41,216 bases of DNA from Pseudonocardia xinjiangensis. GTDB lineage: Bacteria; Actinomycetota; Actinomycetes; Mycobacteriales; Pseudonocardiaceae. Location of the stretch: contig NZ_JAAXKY010000058.1 of NCBI RefSeq assembly GCF_012911925.1, positions 1 to 41,216 of the forward strand, written 5' to 3'. Shown here one piece after another: positions 8,490-16,815 of the stretch (position 1 is the first letter of the stretch; every line of letters begins with the position of its first letter). A program made the translations under genes and the position numbers. The notes beneath the pieces are model-generated. The model saw only the letters and a list, made by a program, of their open reading frames with translations. It searched no databases and was not told the origin of the DNA.

Positions 8490-9932
8490 TCACGACGCCT
8501 GGCGGAGAAGCTCCGTGACGCCGGCGACGTCGCGGCCGCTGCGCAGGTCCCAGACGGCCTGTGCGAGCTCGCGGGCCGCGTCCGGGCTCACCGACCGCTC
8601 GGCGTTGCCGGTGAACTTCACCGACAGCTCGGCGTCCGACAGCGGCCGCTGCGGCCCCCCGCGGTTGGCCAGCACCCGTTCGGTGACCGTGCGGCCGTCG
8701 GCCAGTTCGGCGGTGAGCACCGCAGGGAACTGGTGCGGGAAGATCGCGGTGGACTCCGCGTCGGCCTCGCACCGCACCAGCGCCGCGAGCGCCAGCCGGG
8801 CGGGGTCGGCCGCGGCCGCGTCGGTGAAGTCCTCGTGGAAGAGCCCGAGCCCGCCGCCGCCCAGCAGGGCCGCCGCGACGGTGTAGGGACCGCTGAACGC
8901 GGCGTGGTAGCCCGAGCGGGGCCGCGCCTTCTCCTCCGGCGGCTCGGCGATGGTGCGCAGCACGGGAGCGGGCACGCCGAGCGTCAGGCTCCGCACCGAC
9001 TCCGCCGTCACTCCCGACGCCCGCAGCGCCAGCGCCGCGTCGATCCCGGCGTGGGTGAAGTGGTTGCACGGATAGGGCTTGAAGAAGATGCCGGGGGTCT
9101 CCCACTGCTCGCCGAGCCCGTCGGTGACCCGCTCGACGTGCACCCGGTCGCCGCAGAACGCCTGCAGGAACCCGAAGCGGCCTTCCAGGACGGTCGGTGG
9201 CCCGGTGAGCCCGTGGCGCGCGAGGTCGGCGGCGGCCACACCGGCGTGGGCGGCCCATCCGCAGTGCACGCGCTTGATCGTGCCCCCGGTGCGGTTGGCC
9301 TCGATGATGCCCGCGCCCATGCTCGCCGCGATGCCGATCACCGAGGTGATCGTGTCGGCGTCGAGCCGGTGCAGCATCCCGGCCGCGACGGCGGCCCCGA
9401 TCGCCCCGCAGATCGCGGTGGCGTGCTGGCCGCGCTCGAAGAACACCGAGTTGCCCAGCTCCTCGTCGTAGCCCGCCATCCCGAGCCGGCAGGTCACCTC
9501 GATGCCGACGGCCGCGGCGTCGAGCATCGCCGTGCCGGACGCCCCCACCTGCTCGGCGACGGCCAGTGCGGCGGGCAGCACGGCGGAGGACGGGTGCAGC
9601 ACGGAGGGCAGGTGCGTGTCGTCGAAGTCCAGGCTGTGCGCGAGGGTGCCGTTGACGAGCGCGGCCGACGGTGCCGGCAGCCGGTCGCGCGACCCGACGG
9701 CCGTGGCGACGCCCGTGCCACCCCACTCGCGCACGACGGCGTCGACGATCCGGGCGGGCTCCTCGGCGCGGGCGGCGAGACAGATGCCGAGCACGTCGAC
9801 CGTGCGGCCGGCGAGATCGTCGCGCAGGAAGGCGGGCAGGCCGTCGCGGACCACGCGCTCGGCGAGCGCCCCCACCTGCTGTGCAGGGGTGGGCGTGCGC
9901 TGTGTCGATGATTCGCTCGCAAGCTCGCTCAT
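8490..9932 (-). CDS. MmgE/PrpD family protein
   Basis: The 480-residue product belongs to the MmgE/PrpD superfamily, which includes 2-methylcitrate dehydratase, cis-aconitate decarboxylase and iminodisuccinate epimerase. Family features are NGTLAHSLDFDDTHLPSVLHPSSAVLPAALAVAE near residue 95, the glycine-rich GTAMLDAAAVGIEV, an IGIAASMGAGIIEANRTGGTIKRVHCGWAAHAG segment, and KPYPCNHFTHAGIDAAL. The exact reaction cannot be read from sequence. The likely types are dehydration, decarboxylation or isomerisation of a carboxylic acid. The ATG at 9932 overlaps the stop of the cyclase gene as ATGA, so it is translated in the IclR-led operon. The downstream gap carries a candidate IclR operator. Confidence 0.88.
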   Translation of the reverse strand: MSELASESSTQRTPTPAQQVGALAERVVRDGLPAFLRDDLAGRTVDVLGICLAARAEEPARIVDAVVREWGGTGVATAVGSRDRLPAPSAALVNGTLAHSLDFDDTHLPSVLHPSSAVLPAALAVAEQVGASGTAMLDAAAVGIEVTCRLGMAGYDEELGNSVFFERGQHATAICGAIGAAVAAGMLHRLDADTITSVIGIAASMGAGIIEANRTGGTIKRVHCGWAAHAGVAAADLARHGLTGPPTVLEGRFGFLQAFCGDRVHVERVTDGLGEQWETPGIFFKPYPCNHFTHAGIDAALALRASGVTAESVRSLTLGVPAPVLRTIAEPPEEKARPRSGYHAAFSGPYTVAAALLGGGGLGLFHEDFTDAAAADPARLALAALVRCEADAESTAIFPHQFPAVLTAELADGRTVTERVLANRGGPQRPLSDAELSVKFTGNAERSVSPDAARELAQAVWDLRSGRDVAGVTELLRQAS

Positions 9933-10777
9933 GCCCCGACCACCGCCACCGGACGCACCGGCGACCCGGTGCCCCCGACGATCCGCAGCGGGGCCAGCAC
10001 GAACAGGAACTCGGTGAGGCCCTGCTCCGCCGCATCCTCGAGGTTCAGGTGCTCGATGATGTGGATGCCGTTCTCGACCAGCAGCACCCGGTGCACGGGC
10101 AGCACCCGGTGGCCCGCTCCTGGCGCGATGTGCTCGAACGCGGTGGTGTCGGCCCCCGCCGCGACCACCCCGCGGTCGGCCAGCCAGCGTGCACCGTCCT
10201 CGGTGACGCCGGGGACGCCGCTGTCGTGGCCGACGTAGACCGTGGGGTCGGCGAAGTACCGGGCCCATCCGGTGCGCACGAGCACCACGTCGCCCCGGCC
10301 CGGTTCGGCGCCCGCCCGCTGCGCGGCTGCGGTGAGGTCGGCCGCCGTGACCGGGTGCCCGCCGTCGAGCACCTCGACGCCGTGCGTCGCCGCCACGTCG
10401 AGCAGGACCCCGCGGGTGATCATCGCCGGGATCCGCTCCGCGCCGTGCTCGGTGTGCTGCCCGCCGCGCTGAGCGGCCTCCGCGTCGACATCGCCGTGCA
10501 GGCGCCCGTCCTGGCTGACGTGGGAGAGCGCGTCGATGTGGGTGCCGACGTGGCCGCCGGTGACGATGATCTCGTTGGAGGCGGAACCGCCGTCGGGACG
10601 AACCACGTCGCCGTGCCGACGGATCAGCGTCATCCGGAACCCGGGGTGGTTCGGCGAGGTCGACATCCCCGTGACCAGCGGGTGACCGAGCTCGACGGTC
10701 CGCACGCCGCCGGCGACGGCGGCCAGCAGCGCGGCCGTGGTGGGGTGGGTGGAGGTGGTGGTCCTGCCGTTCGTCAT
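9929..10777 (-). CDS. cyclase-family metal-dependent hydrolase
   Basis: The 282-residue product has the family motif HVGTHIDALSH (residues 76-86). The likely metal ligands His76, His80, Asp82 and His86 fit the HxGTHxDxxxH pattern of kynurenine formamidase and isatin hydrolase. Members open amide or imide bonds in small molecules. A second conserved part is ENGIHIIEHLNLEDAAEQGLTEFLFVLAPLRIVGGTGSPVRPVAV at the C-terminus. It overlaps the lyase gene upstream and the PrpD gene downstream by 4 bases each. With the hydantoinase-like gene it gives this island two potential ring-opening hydrolases. The substrate is unknown. Confidence 0.88.
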   Translation of the reverse strand: MTNGRTTTSTHPTTAALLAAVAGGVRTVELGHPLVTGMSTSPNHPGFRMTLIRRHGDVVRPDGGSASNEIIVTGGHVGTHIDALSHVSQDGRLHGDVDAEAAQRGGQHTEHGAERIPAMITRGVLLDVAATHGVEVLDGGHPVTAADLTAAAQRAGAEPGRGDVVLVRTGWARYFADPTVYVGHDSGVPGVTEDGARWLADRGVVAAGADTTAFEHIAPGAGHRVLPVHRVLLVENGIHIIEHLNLEDAAEQGLTEFLFVLAPLRIVGGTGSPVRPVAVVGA

Positions 10778-11652
10778 GAGCGATCCCTCCCGGCCGTTGC
10801 AGCGGCCGGATCGTCGGGTCCGGGGGCGAGGTCGAGCAGCCAGCGCGCGCCGGCGACGACAGCGGGGTCGACGAACCGGCCGCGTTCGTCCACGAAGGCG
10901 CTCGTGCCCTGCTCGGAAGCGGCTTGCAGCGAGCCGAGCAGGGCGCGTGCCGAGTCGATCTCCGCCTGCGCCGGGGTGAACGCCCGGTGCACGGGTTCGA
11001 GCTGGGCCGGATGGATCACCGAACGGCCGAAGAAGCCCTCGTCACGGGCGGCGATGCTGTCGGCGGCGAGTCCGTCGAGGTCGGAGAGGTCGGTCCAGAC
11101 CGCGGCCACCGGGCTCGGGAGCCCGGCCGCCCGGTTCGCCACGACCACCCGCTGGCGGGCCCACCGCAGCGCCGCGGGGTCGCGGACGTGCAGGTCGGCG
11201 GCCAGGTCGGCCTCGCCGAGTGACACCCCGGCGACCAGGGGGTGGCAGCGGGCCAGCAGGAACGCGTTCTCGACGCCCAGCGCCGACTCCAGCAGCAGGT
11301 GCACCGGCACGGCGAGCCGCTCGGCGAGCTCCGCGACCGCGCCGGCGTCGGCTGCCTTGGGCACGCGCACCCCGTCGGGACGGGCGCTCGCCAGCGCGTC
11401 GGTGTCGGCACGTCCCCACGGGCCGTCGAGGGTGTTCATCCGCACCCACACCGGAATGGCCCGGGGCGCCTCCAGCGCGGCGACGGCCGCGGCGCGCGCG
11501 GCGTCCTTGGCCTGCGGCGGTACCGCGTCCTCCAGGTCGAGCACCACGGCGTCGGCGGCGCCGGTCAGGGCCTTGCCCACGAGGTCGGTGCGATGGGCCG
11601 GGACGTAGAGCCAGCTGCGGGCCCGGCCGAGCGCGGTGGCCGGGGCGGTCAC
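10774..11652 (-). CDS. HpcH/HpaI family CoA-ester lyase, CitE-like
   Basis: The 292-residue product starts at a GTG inside the stop of the CoA-transferase gene (GTGA overlap). RSWLYVPAH at about residue 12 and DAVVLDLEDAVPPQAKD at 34-50 are typical of CitE, citramalyl-CoA and malyl-CoA lyases. LLLESALGVENA supplies the metal-binding Glu, VSLGEADLAADL follows, and FFGRSVIHPAQLEPVHRAF is the C-terminal signature. Such enzymes split beta-hydroxyacyl-CoA esters into acetyl- or propionyl-CoA and an oxoacid. There is no citrate lyase alpha or gamma subunit nearby, so a role in a CoA-ester catabolic path after the adjacent CoA-transferase is more likely than citrate fermentation. Confidence 0.9.
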   Translation of the reverse strand: MTAPATALGRARSWLYVPAHRTDLVGKALTGAADAVVLDLEDAVPPQAKDAARAAAVAALEAPRAIPVWVRMNTLDGPWGRADTDALASARPDGVRVPKAADAGAVAELAERLAVPVHLLLESALGVENAFLLARCHPLVAGVSLGEADLAADLHVRDPAALRWARQRVVVANRAAGLPSPVAAVWTDLSDLDGLAADSIAARDEGFFGRSVIHPAQLEPVHRAFTPAQAEIDSARALLGSLQAASEQGTSAFVDERGRFVDPAVVAGARWLLDLAPGPDDPAAATAGRDRS

Positions 11653-12860
11653 ACCGCACCCGCCGCGCGCAGCTGCTCCAGCCGTGCGGCGTCCACGCCG
11701 TAGCGGGCGAGCACCTCGGCGGTGTGCCGGCCCAGCGGCGGGCCCGACGTCCGGACCCGGCCCGGGGTCTCCGACAGCCGGAACGGCACGTTCTGGAACC
11801 GGATCGGGCCAAGCTCGTCGTCGTCGACCGAGACGATGCTGCCCAGCGCCCGGAACTGCGGGTCCTCCAGCACGTCGGCCGCGGTGTAGATCGGGGCGAC
11901 GGCGGCCTGCGCCTTCTCGAACTCGGCGATGACCTCGTCGCGGTCGCGCTGGGCGATCCAGCCGCCCACCGCCTCGTCGAGCTCGTCGGCGTGCTCGGCG
12001 CGCTGCCGGCCCGAGGCGAACCACGGCTGCGCGGCCAGGTCGGGCCGCCCGACCAGGTGCAGCACCCGCTCGGCGATCGACTGCGCGCTGGTGGAGACCG
12101 CGACCCACTGGCCGTCGGCGCAGCGGTAGGTGTTGCGCGGCGCGTTGTTGCCCGAGCGGTTGCCGGTGCGCTGCTGCAACACGCCGAGCTGGTCGTACCC
12201 GATGACCTGCGGTCCGAGCAGCGTGAGCAGCGGCTCGATGATCGCCATGTCGAGCACCTGGCCGCGGCCCGTGGAGTCACGCGCGCGCAGCGCGGTCATG
12301 ATGCCGAACGCGGTGGTCAGCGCGGCGACACCGTCGGCGAGCCCGAACGGCGGCAACGTGGGCGGGCCGTCCGGCTCGCCGGTGATCGCGGCGAACCCGC
12401 TCATCGCCTCGGCGAGGGTGCCGAACCCGGGCCGGTTCGCGTACGGCCCGAACTGGCCGAAGCCGGTGACCCGCGCGAGCACGAGGCGCGGGTTCCGCGC
12501 GCTGAGCACGTCCCAGCCGACGCCCCATCGCTCCAGCGTCCCCGGCCGGAAGTTCTCGATCACGACGTCGGCGTCGGCCGCCAGCGCCCGGAAGAGCTCC
12601 TGGCCGTCGGAGGTGGAGAGGTTGAGGGTGACCGACTTCTTGTTGCGGCCGAGCATCTTCCACCACAGCCCGACACCGTCGCGCTGCACGCCGTGGGTGC
12701 GCGACGGGTCGCCGCCCCGCGGGTGCTCGATCTTGATCACCTCGGCGCCGTGGTCGCCGAGCAGGGTGGCGGCCAGCGGCCCGGCGAAGAGGGTGGCGAC
12801 GTCGAGGACCCGCAGGCCCGCCAGAGCGTCGCCGGTGACTGTGTCCGGCGTCGTGATCAC
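11649..12860 (-). CDS. CaiB/BaiF family III CoA-transferase
   Basis: The 403-residue product transfers CoA between carboxylic acids. N-terminal GLRVLDVATLFAGPLAATLLGDHGAEVIKIEHPRGGDPSR is the family signature. GRNKKSVTLNLSTSDGQELF and ADVVIENFRPGTLERWGVGWD follow. Asp176 in FGLADGVAAL is the probable catalytic aspartate by comparison with formyl-CoA transferase. The start is the GTG at 12860, because AAGGA sits just upstream and the GTG overlaps the stop of the IclR gene. Together with the CitE-like lyase it suggests activation of a dicarboxylic or hydroxy acid followed by cleavage. The acid itself cannot be named. Confidence 0.92.
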   Translation of the reverse strand: MITTPDTVTGDALAGLRVLDVATLFAGPLAATLLGDHGAEVIKIEHPRGGDPSRTHGVQRDGVGLWWKMLGRNKKSVTLNLSTSDGQELFRALAADADVVIENFRPGTLERWGVGWDVLSARNPRLVLARVTGFGQFGPYANRPGFGTLAEAMSGFAAITGEPDGPPTLPPFGLADGVAALTTAFGIMTALRARDSTGRGQVLDMAIIEPLLTLLGPQVIGYDQLGVLQQRTGNRSGNNAPRNTYRCADGQWVAVSTSAQSIAERVLHLVGRPDLAAQPWFASGRQRAEHADELDEAVGGWIAQRDRDEVIAEFEKAQAAVAPIYTAADVLEDPQFRALGSIVSVDDDELGPIRFQNVPFRLSETPGRVRTSGPPLGRHTAEVLARYGVDAARLEQLRAAGAV

Positions 12861-13696
12861 GTCCTTCCCGTGGCGACCGCGGGCGCGGTCGCAGTCGTGC
12901 CGGTGCCGGATCGCCTGCGGGCACCGGGAGTGGCACCGAGGCGCCTCGAGATGTGCTCGGCCACCGCGACGACGCGCGGGGCGATCAGCCCGACGAGCTC
13001 CTCGTCCATCCGGTAGCGCGGGCCGCACACCGAGATCGCGCCGACCACCTCGTCCGACAGCCCGAAGACCGGGGCCGCGACCGACGCCGCGTCGCCCTGC
13101 CGCTCGCCTGCCGAGGTGGCGAAGCCGCGGTCCCTGACCAGGGCGAGGTCGGCGGCCAGCACGTCCGGGTCGACGATCGTGGCCGGGGTGAGCTTCTCCA
13201 GCGGAGCGCCGAGGACACCGGCGAGCACCGCGGGCTCGGCGAACGCGAGCATGCACTTGCCGCTGCTGCCGGCGTGCAGCGGGAACCGGCGCCCCAGCTC
13301 CACGGACATCGTGATCTCGTGGGTGCCGGTGACCTGGTCGAGGTAGACGCGGCCGTGCGGCACGGGCGTGCTGAGGGTGGCCGTCTCGCCGAACTCGTCG
13401 CGCAGCTGCCGCAACGGGGCGAGGGCGGCGGAGCGCAGGTCGGAGTCGCGCAGCGCCCTCGCCCCCAGCGCCGCCACGGCCGGTCCGAGCCGGTACTCCC
13501 TCGTGGCCTGGTCGAGCACCACGAGCTCCCGGCCGGCCAGCGACTGCAGGATCCGGTGCACCACGGCCTTGCTCAGGCCGAGCTCGCGCGCGATCCGCGA
13601 GACACCGAGCGCCGACGGCCCCTCGGTGAACATCAACAGAACGTCGGCGACCCGCGTGGTGCTCTCGGTGCCGCCGCTCGGCTCCCCGGTCGTCAC
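12857..13696 (-). CDS. IclR family transcriptional regulator of the catabolic island
   Basis: The 279-residue product has an N-terminal winged helix-turn-helix (GVSRIARELGLSKAVVHRILQSLAGRELV, about residues 30-60). It also has the C-terminal IclR effector domain, seen in HAGSSGKCMLAF and in SVAAPVFGLSDEVVGAISVCGPRYRM. GGGAGA lies 8-9 bases before the GTG start. It is the first gene of the minus-strand operon and is divergent from the flavoprotein gene. GTTCC-N7-GGAAC dyads sit in this divergent region and before the MFS gene, so it most likely controls itself and both arms of the island. Activation versus repression cannot be told. An Ala/Thr/Arg-rich tail follows the effector domain. Confidence 0.93.
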   Translation of the reverse strand: MTTGEPSGGTESTTRVADVLLMFTEGPSALGVSRIARELGLSKAVVHRILQSLAGRELVVLDQATREYRLGPAVAALGARALRDSDLRSAALAPLRQLRDEFGETATLSTPVPHGRVYLDQVTGTHEITMSVELGRRFPLHAGSSGKCMLAFAEPAVLAGVLGAPLEKLTPATIVDPDVLAADLALVRDRGFATSAGERQGDAASVAAPVFGLSDEVVGAISVCGPRYRMDEELVGLIAPRVVAVAEHISRRLGATPGARRRSGTGTTATAPAVATGRT

Positions 13697-13719
13697 CCTT
13701 GTTCTCCCGCCCGTCCGTC

Positions 13720-13736
13720 GTATCGCTTGGCGGAAC
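13720..13736. promoter_or_regulatory. degenerate IclR-type operator candidate 3, upstream of iclR
   Basis: GTATC-GCTTGGC-GGAAC keeps one perfect arm (GGAAC) and 3 of 5 bases of the other. It has the same 7-base spacing as the other three sites and lies 24-40 bases before the IclR GTG, where autoregulation would act. Confidence 0.45.
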
Positions 13737-13840
13737 GAGCCTGACTCCTGCCGTTGTCGGCTGTCAAGGAGTGACACCGCAGGCATTGCCCTTCGTAGGC
13801 CTGAGCGGTAGAGATGAAGAGGCACTGCCGGACGACATCT

Positions 13841-13857
13841 GTTCCGATGAGCGGAAC
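13841..13857. promoter_or_regulatory. IclR-type operator candidate 4, before the flavoprotein gene
   Basis: GTTCCGATGAGCGGAAC has 6-bp perfect arms (GTTCCG/CGGAAC) around ATGAG, which is GTTCC-N7-GGAAC in the shared notation. It ends 11 bases before the ATG at 13869, so bound protein would block transcription start or early elongation of the plus-strand arm. Confidence 0.62.
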
Positions 13858-13868
13858 GAGGGGGGCGA

Positions 13869-15224
13869 ATGGACGTCGACCTCGTGGTGGCCGGAGCGGG
13901 CGGCGGCCTCGCCGGCGCCCTCCGAGCGGCACAGCTCGGGATGGACGTGCTGGTGGTCGAGGCCGACGAGCACCACCTGCGCTCCAACAACACCTCGATG
14001 TCCACGGCGATGATCCCGGGCGCCGGTTCGCGCTACCAACGCGCCGCAGGCGTCGACGACTCCCCGGAGCGCTTCCTCACCGACATCGCCGCCAAGACCC
14101 GCGGGCAGGCCGATCCGCGGGTCGCCACCGCGCTCGCCACCGTCAGCGCACAGCTCGTGGAGTGGCTCGCCGACCACGTCGGGATGCCGATCGAGCTGGC
14201 AGGCGACGTGGACTATCCCGGGCACAGCGCGCGGCGGATGCACACCCTTCCCGGACGGCACGGGTCGGTGCTGCTGCAGGGCCTGGCCGACGCCGTGCGG
14301 ACGCACGATCGCATCGACCTGCTCGCGCCGGCCCGCCTCGTCGCGGTGGGTATCGACCGGGCAGGGGACCGGAGCGCGGTCGTCGAGTACCCCGACGGGC
14401 GGCGCGAGGAGATCAGCGCGCGGGCCGTGCTGCTCGCCACCAACGGCTTCGGCGCCGACCCCGACCTCGTCCGCTCCCACCTCCCCGAGATCGCCGACGT
14501 CGACTACCACGGCAGCGCGCAGTCACGCGGCGACGCACTGCGGATCGGCGAGTCGCTCGGCGCGGCCACCGGCTGTCTCGACGCCTACCAGGGCCACGCC
14601 GCCGTCTCCGCCGCCGCGCGCACGCTCGTCACCTGGACGACGGTCATGCAGGGCGCGCTGGTGGTCGACCGGGAGGGCCGGCGCTTCGGCGACGAGACCG
14701 TCGGCTACTCCGAGTACGCCGCGCTGCTCGCCGCCCGGCCCGGCGGGTGCGGCTGGATCGTGCTCGACGAGCGCATCAACGAGCTCTGCCGCAGCTTCAC
14801 CGACTTCCGCGACGTCGTCGACAGCGGCGCCGTGCGTACCGCCGACACCCTCGGCGAGCTCGCCGAGCGCACGGGGATGTCCGCCTCGGTCCTGACGGCC
14901 GAGGTCACCACGATCGCGGCGGTGGCGAGGGGAGAGGCGCTCGACAAGTACGGTCGTACCCACGTCGCGGCCCCCCTCGCCCCGCCGTACCACGCCGTCG
15001 AGGTCGTCCCCGCCTTGTTCCACACCCAGGGCGGCCTGCTGGTCGATCAGCACGCCCAGGTGCTCGACACCGGGGGCGCACCGCTGGGTGGGCTCTACGC
15101 GTCCGGCGGCGCGGCGGTCGGCATGTCCGGCCACGGCGCCGCCGGCTACCTGGCCGGCAACGGGCTGCTGCCCGCGCTCGGCCTCGCCCATCTCGCGGCC
15201 GACCACCTGGCCGCCACCGCATGA
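13869..15224 (+). CDS. FAD-dependent oxidoreductase, fumarate reductase/ketosteroid dehydrogenase-like
   Basis: The 451-residue product starts with an FAD-binding Rossmann motif GAGGGLAG (residues 9-16) and an acidic strand end VLVVEADE. It ends with the second FAD contact GGLYASGGAAVGMSGHGAAGYLAGNGLLPALGLA. This layout is that of the FrdA/KstD/urocanate reductase group, which reduces or introduces a C=C bond next to a carboxyl or carbonyl. FHTQGGLLVDQHAQVLD is the usual motif before the C-terminal FAD contact. A purine-rich GAGGGGGGCGA precedes the ATG. No signal peptide or haem domain is present, so it is a soluble cytosolic form. It is co-directional with the amidohydrolase gene 43 bases on, and a dyad operator lies just upstream. 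Confidence 0.88.
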   Translation: MDVDLVVAGAGGGLAGALRAAQLGMDVLVVEADEHHLRSNNTSMSTAMIPGAGSRYQRAAGVDDSPERFLTDIAAKTRGQADPRVATALATVSAQLVEWLADHVGMPIELAGDVDYPGHSARRMHTLPGRHGSVLLQGLADAVRTHDRIDLLAPARLVAVGIDRAGDRSAVVEYPDGRREEISARAVLLATNGFGADPDLVRSHLPEIADVDYHGSAQSRGDALRIGESLGAATGCLDAYQGHAAVSAAARTLVTWTTVMQGALVVDREGRRFGDETVGYSEYAALLAARPGGCGWIVLDERINELCRSFTDFRDVVDSGAVRTADTLGELAERTGMSASVLTAEVTTIAAVARGEALDKYGRTHVAAPLAPPYHAVEVVPALFHTQGGLLVDQHAQVLDTGGAPLGGLYASGGAAVGMSGHGAAGYLAGNGLLPALGLAHLAADHLAATA

Positions 15225-15267
15225 CCAGCGACAACCCGATCCGCACACCGCCCTCGAGAGGTGACCG

Positions 15268-16728
15268 ATGACCGACCTCATCATCCGTGACGTCCGGGTG
15301 GTCCGTCCCGGCGTCGAGGACGTCGACACCGCCGACATCGCGGTGAGCGGCGGGCGCATCACGCAGGTGGCCCCGCGCATCGAGCCCGGGCCCGGCACCA
15401 CCGTGCACGACGGCCGTGGCCGCCTCGCGTTCCCCGGCGTCGTCGACGCCCACCAGCACTGGGGCATCTACAACCCGCTCGCCGACGACACGGCGTCCGA
15501 GAGCCGGGCCTGCGCGCAGGGTGGGGTCACCACGTCGCTCACCTACATGCGCACCGGCCAGTACTACCTGAACCGGGGCGGGAGCTACGCGGAGGTCTTC
15601 CCCGAGGTGCTCGCCGCGGCGCGGGGCCGCTCCTACGTCGACTACGGTTTCCACCTCGCGCCGATGCAGGCCTCCCACATCGACGAGATCCCCGCGCTGG
15701 TGGCCGAGCACGGCGTGACGTCGTTCAAGATCTTCATGTTCTACGGCAGCCACGGGCTGCACGGCCGCTCGACCGACCAGAACGCGTTCCTCATGATCCC
15801 TGAGGGGGAGCGCTACGACCTCGCGCACTTCGAGTTCGTGATGCGCGGGGTGCAGGCCGCCCGGGAGGCCCACCCTGAGCTCGCCGACCGGATCTCGCTG
15901 TCACTGCACTGCGAGACCGCCGAGATCATGACCGCCTACACGCGGATGGTCGAGCAGGCCGGTGACCTGTCCGGGCTGGAGGCCTACAGCGCGTCGCGGC
16001 CTGCGCACTCGGAAGGCCTCGCCGTCACCATCGCGTCCTACCTCGCCCACGAGACCGGCCTGCCCACGATCAACCTGCTGCACCTCTCGTCGGCGAAGGC
16101 GATGGAGGCGGCGATGCTGATGGCGGGGACGTTCCCGCACGTGGACTTCCGGCGGGAGGTGACGATCGGGCACCTGCTCGCCGACGTCACCACGGCCGAC
16201 GGGATCGGCGGCAAGGTCAACCCGCCGCTGCGCCCGCGTGCCGACGTGGAGGCGCTGTGGGAGCACCTGCTCGCCGGGAACGTCAGCTGGGTGGTGTCCG
16301 ACCACGCCTGCTGCAAGGAGGAGACCAAGTTCGGCGAGGACCCCTCCGACGTGTTCGCGGCGAAGTCCGGCTTCGGCGGCACGGAGTACCTGCTGCCCGG
16401 ACTGGTGGGGGAGGGCCGCAAGCGCGGCCTGGCCCTGTCGCGGATCGCGGAGCTGACGGCGTGGAACCCGGCGCAGCGTTTCGGGCTGCCGACCAAGGGC
16501 GACATCGCGCCCGGGTTCGATGCCGACATCGCACTGGTCGACCCGGACACGTCCTTCGTCGTGGACCCGGCCCACTCCGAGTCGACCCAGCAGTACACCC
16601 CGTTCCGCGGGTTGGAGATCGGCTCCACGGTCACCTCGACGTTCCTGCGCGGTGAGCTCGTCTTCCACGAGGGATCCGTGCTGGGAGCCCCGACCGGGCA
16701 GTACCTGAACCGCTCGCAGACGCCCTGA
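15268..16728 (+). CDS. hydantoinase/dihydropyrimidinase-like amidohydrolase
   Basis: The 486-residue product is a cyclic amidohydrolase of the dihydropyrimidinase/hydantoinase/allantoinase group. All metal residues are visible: His62 and His64 in DAHQHW, the bridging carboxylated Lys154 in TSFKIFM, His214 in LHCET, His272 in LLHLSS and Asp345 in VSDHACC. The C-terminal GDIAPGFDADIALVDPD is the usual metallo-hydrolase beta-domain closing strand. It should open a cyclic amide, imide or ureide. The family call does not fix the substrate, and dihydropyrimidinase itself is doubtful because no beta-ureidopropionase gene is adjacent. GAGAGG precedes the ATG. It is the last gene of the plus-strand arm of the IclR island. 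Confidence 0.88.
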   Translation: MTDLIIRDVRVVRPGVEDVDTADIAVSGGRITQVAPRIEPGPGTTVHDGRGRLAFPGVVDAHQHWGIYNPLADDTASESRACAQGGVTTSLTYMRTGQYYLNRGGSYAEVFPEVLAAARGRSYVDYGFHLAPMQASHIDEIPALVAEHGVTSFKIFMFYGSHGLHGRSTDQNAFLMIPEGERYDLAHFEFVMRGVQAAREAHPELADRISLSLHCETAEIMTAYTRMVEQAGDLSGLEAYSASRPAHSEGLAVTIASYLAHETGLPTINLLHLSSAKAMEAAMLMAGTFPHVDFRREVTIGHLLADVTTADGIGGKVNPPLRPRADVEALWEHLLAGNVSWVVSDHACCKEETKFGEDPSDVFAAKSGFGGTEYLLPGLVGEGRKRGLALSRIAELTAWNPAQRFGLPTKGDIAPGFDADIALVDPDTSFVVDPAHSESTQQYTPFRGLEIGSTVTSTFLRGELVFHEGSVLGAPTGQYLNRSQTP

Positions 16729-16742
16729 CCGGCCCCCACACC

Positions 16743-16776
16743 CGCGAGTCGCCCCTTTCCCACCCGCGAGTCGCCC
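16743..16776. repeat. 22-base-period intergenic repeat, locus A (2 units)
   Basis: The 12-mer CGCGAGTCGCCC occurs at 16743-16754 and 16765-16776, exactly 22 bases apart, with a variable 10-base linker. The same 12-mer with the same period recurs at 28543-28598. This copy lies between the convergent amidohydrolase and SDR genes. Confidence 0.75.
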
Positions 16777-16815
16777 GTACCGCGAGCCTGTGGCCCGGTC
16801 GTCCCGGCGACCCGC

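Noticed and set aside
10774..11652. Calling the CitE-like gene citrate lyase beta subunit.
   Set aside because: There are no citrate lyase alpha, gamma or ligase genes nearby; a free-standing CoA-ester lyase is more likely.
15268..16728. Naming the amidohydrolase as dihydropyrimidinase (hydA/pydB).
   Set aside because: The fold and metal residues fit, but no beta-ureidopropionase or dihydropyrimidine dehydrogenase gene is present and the neighbours point to CoA-ester chemistry.
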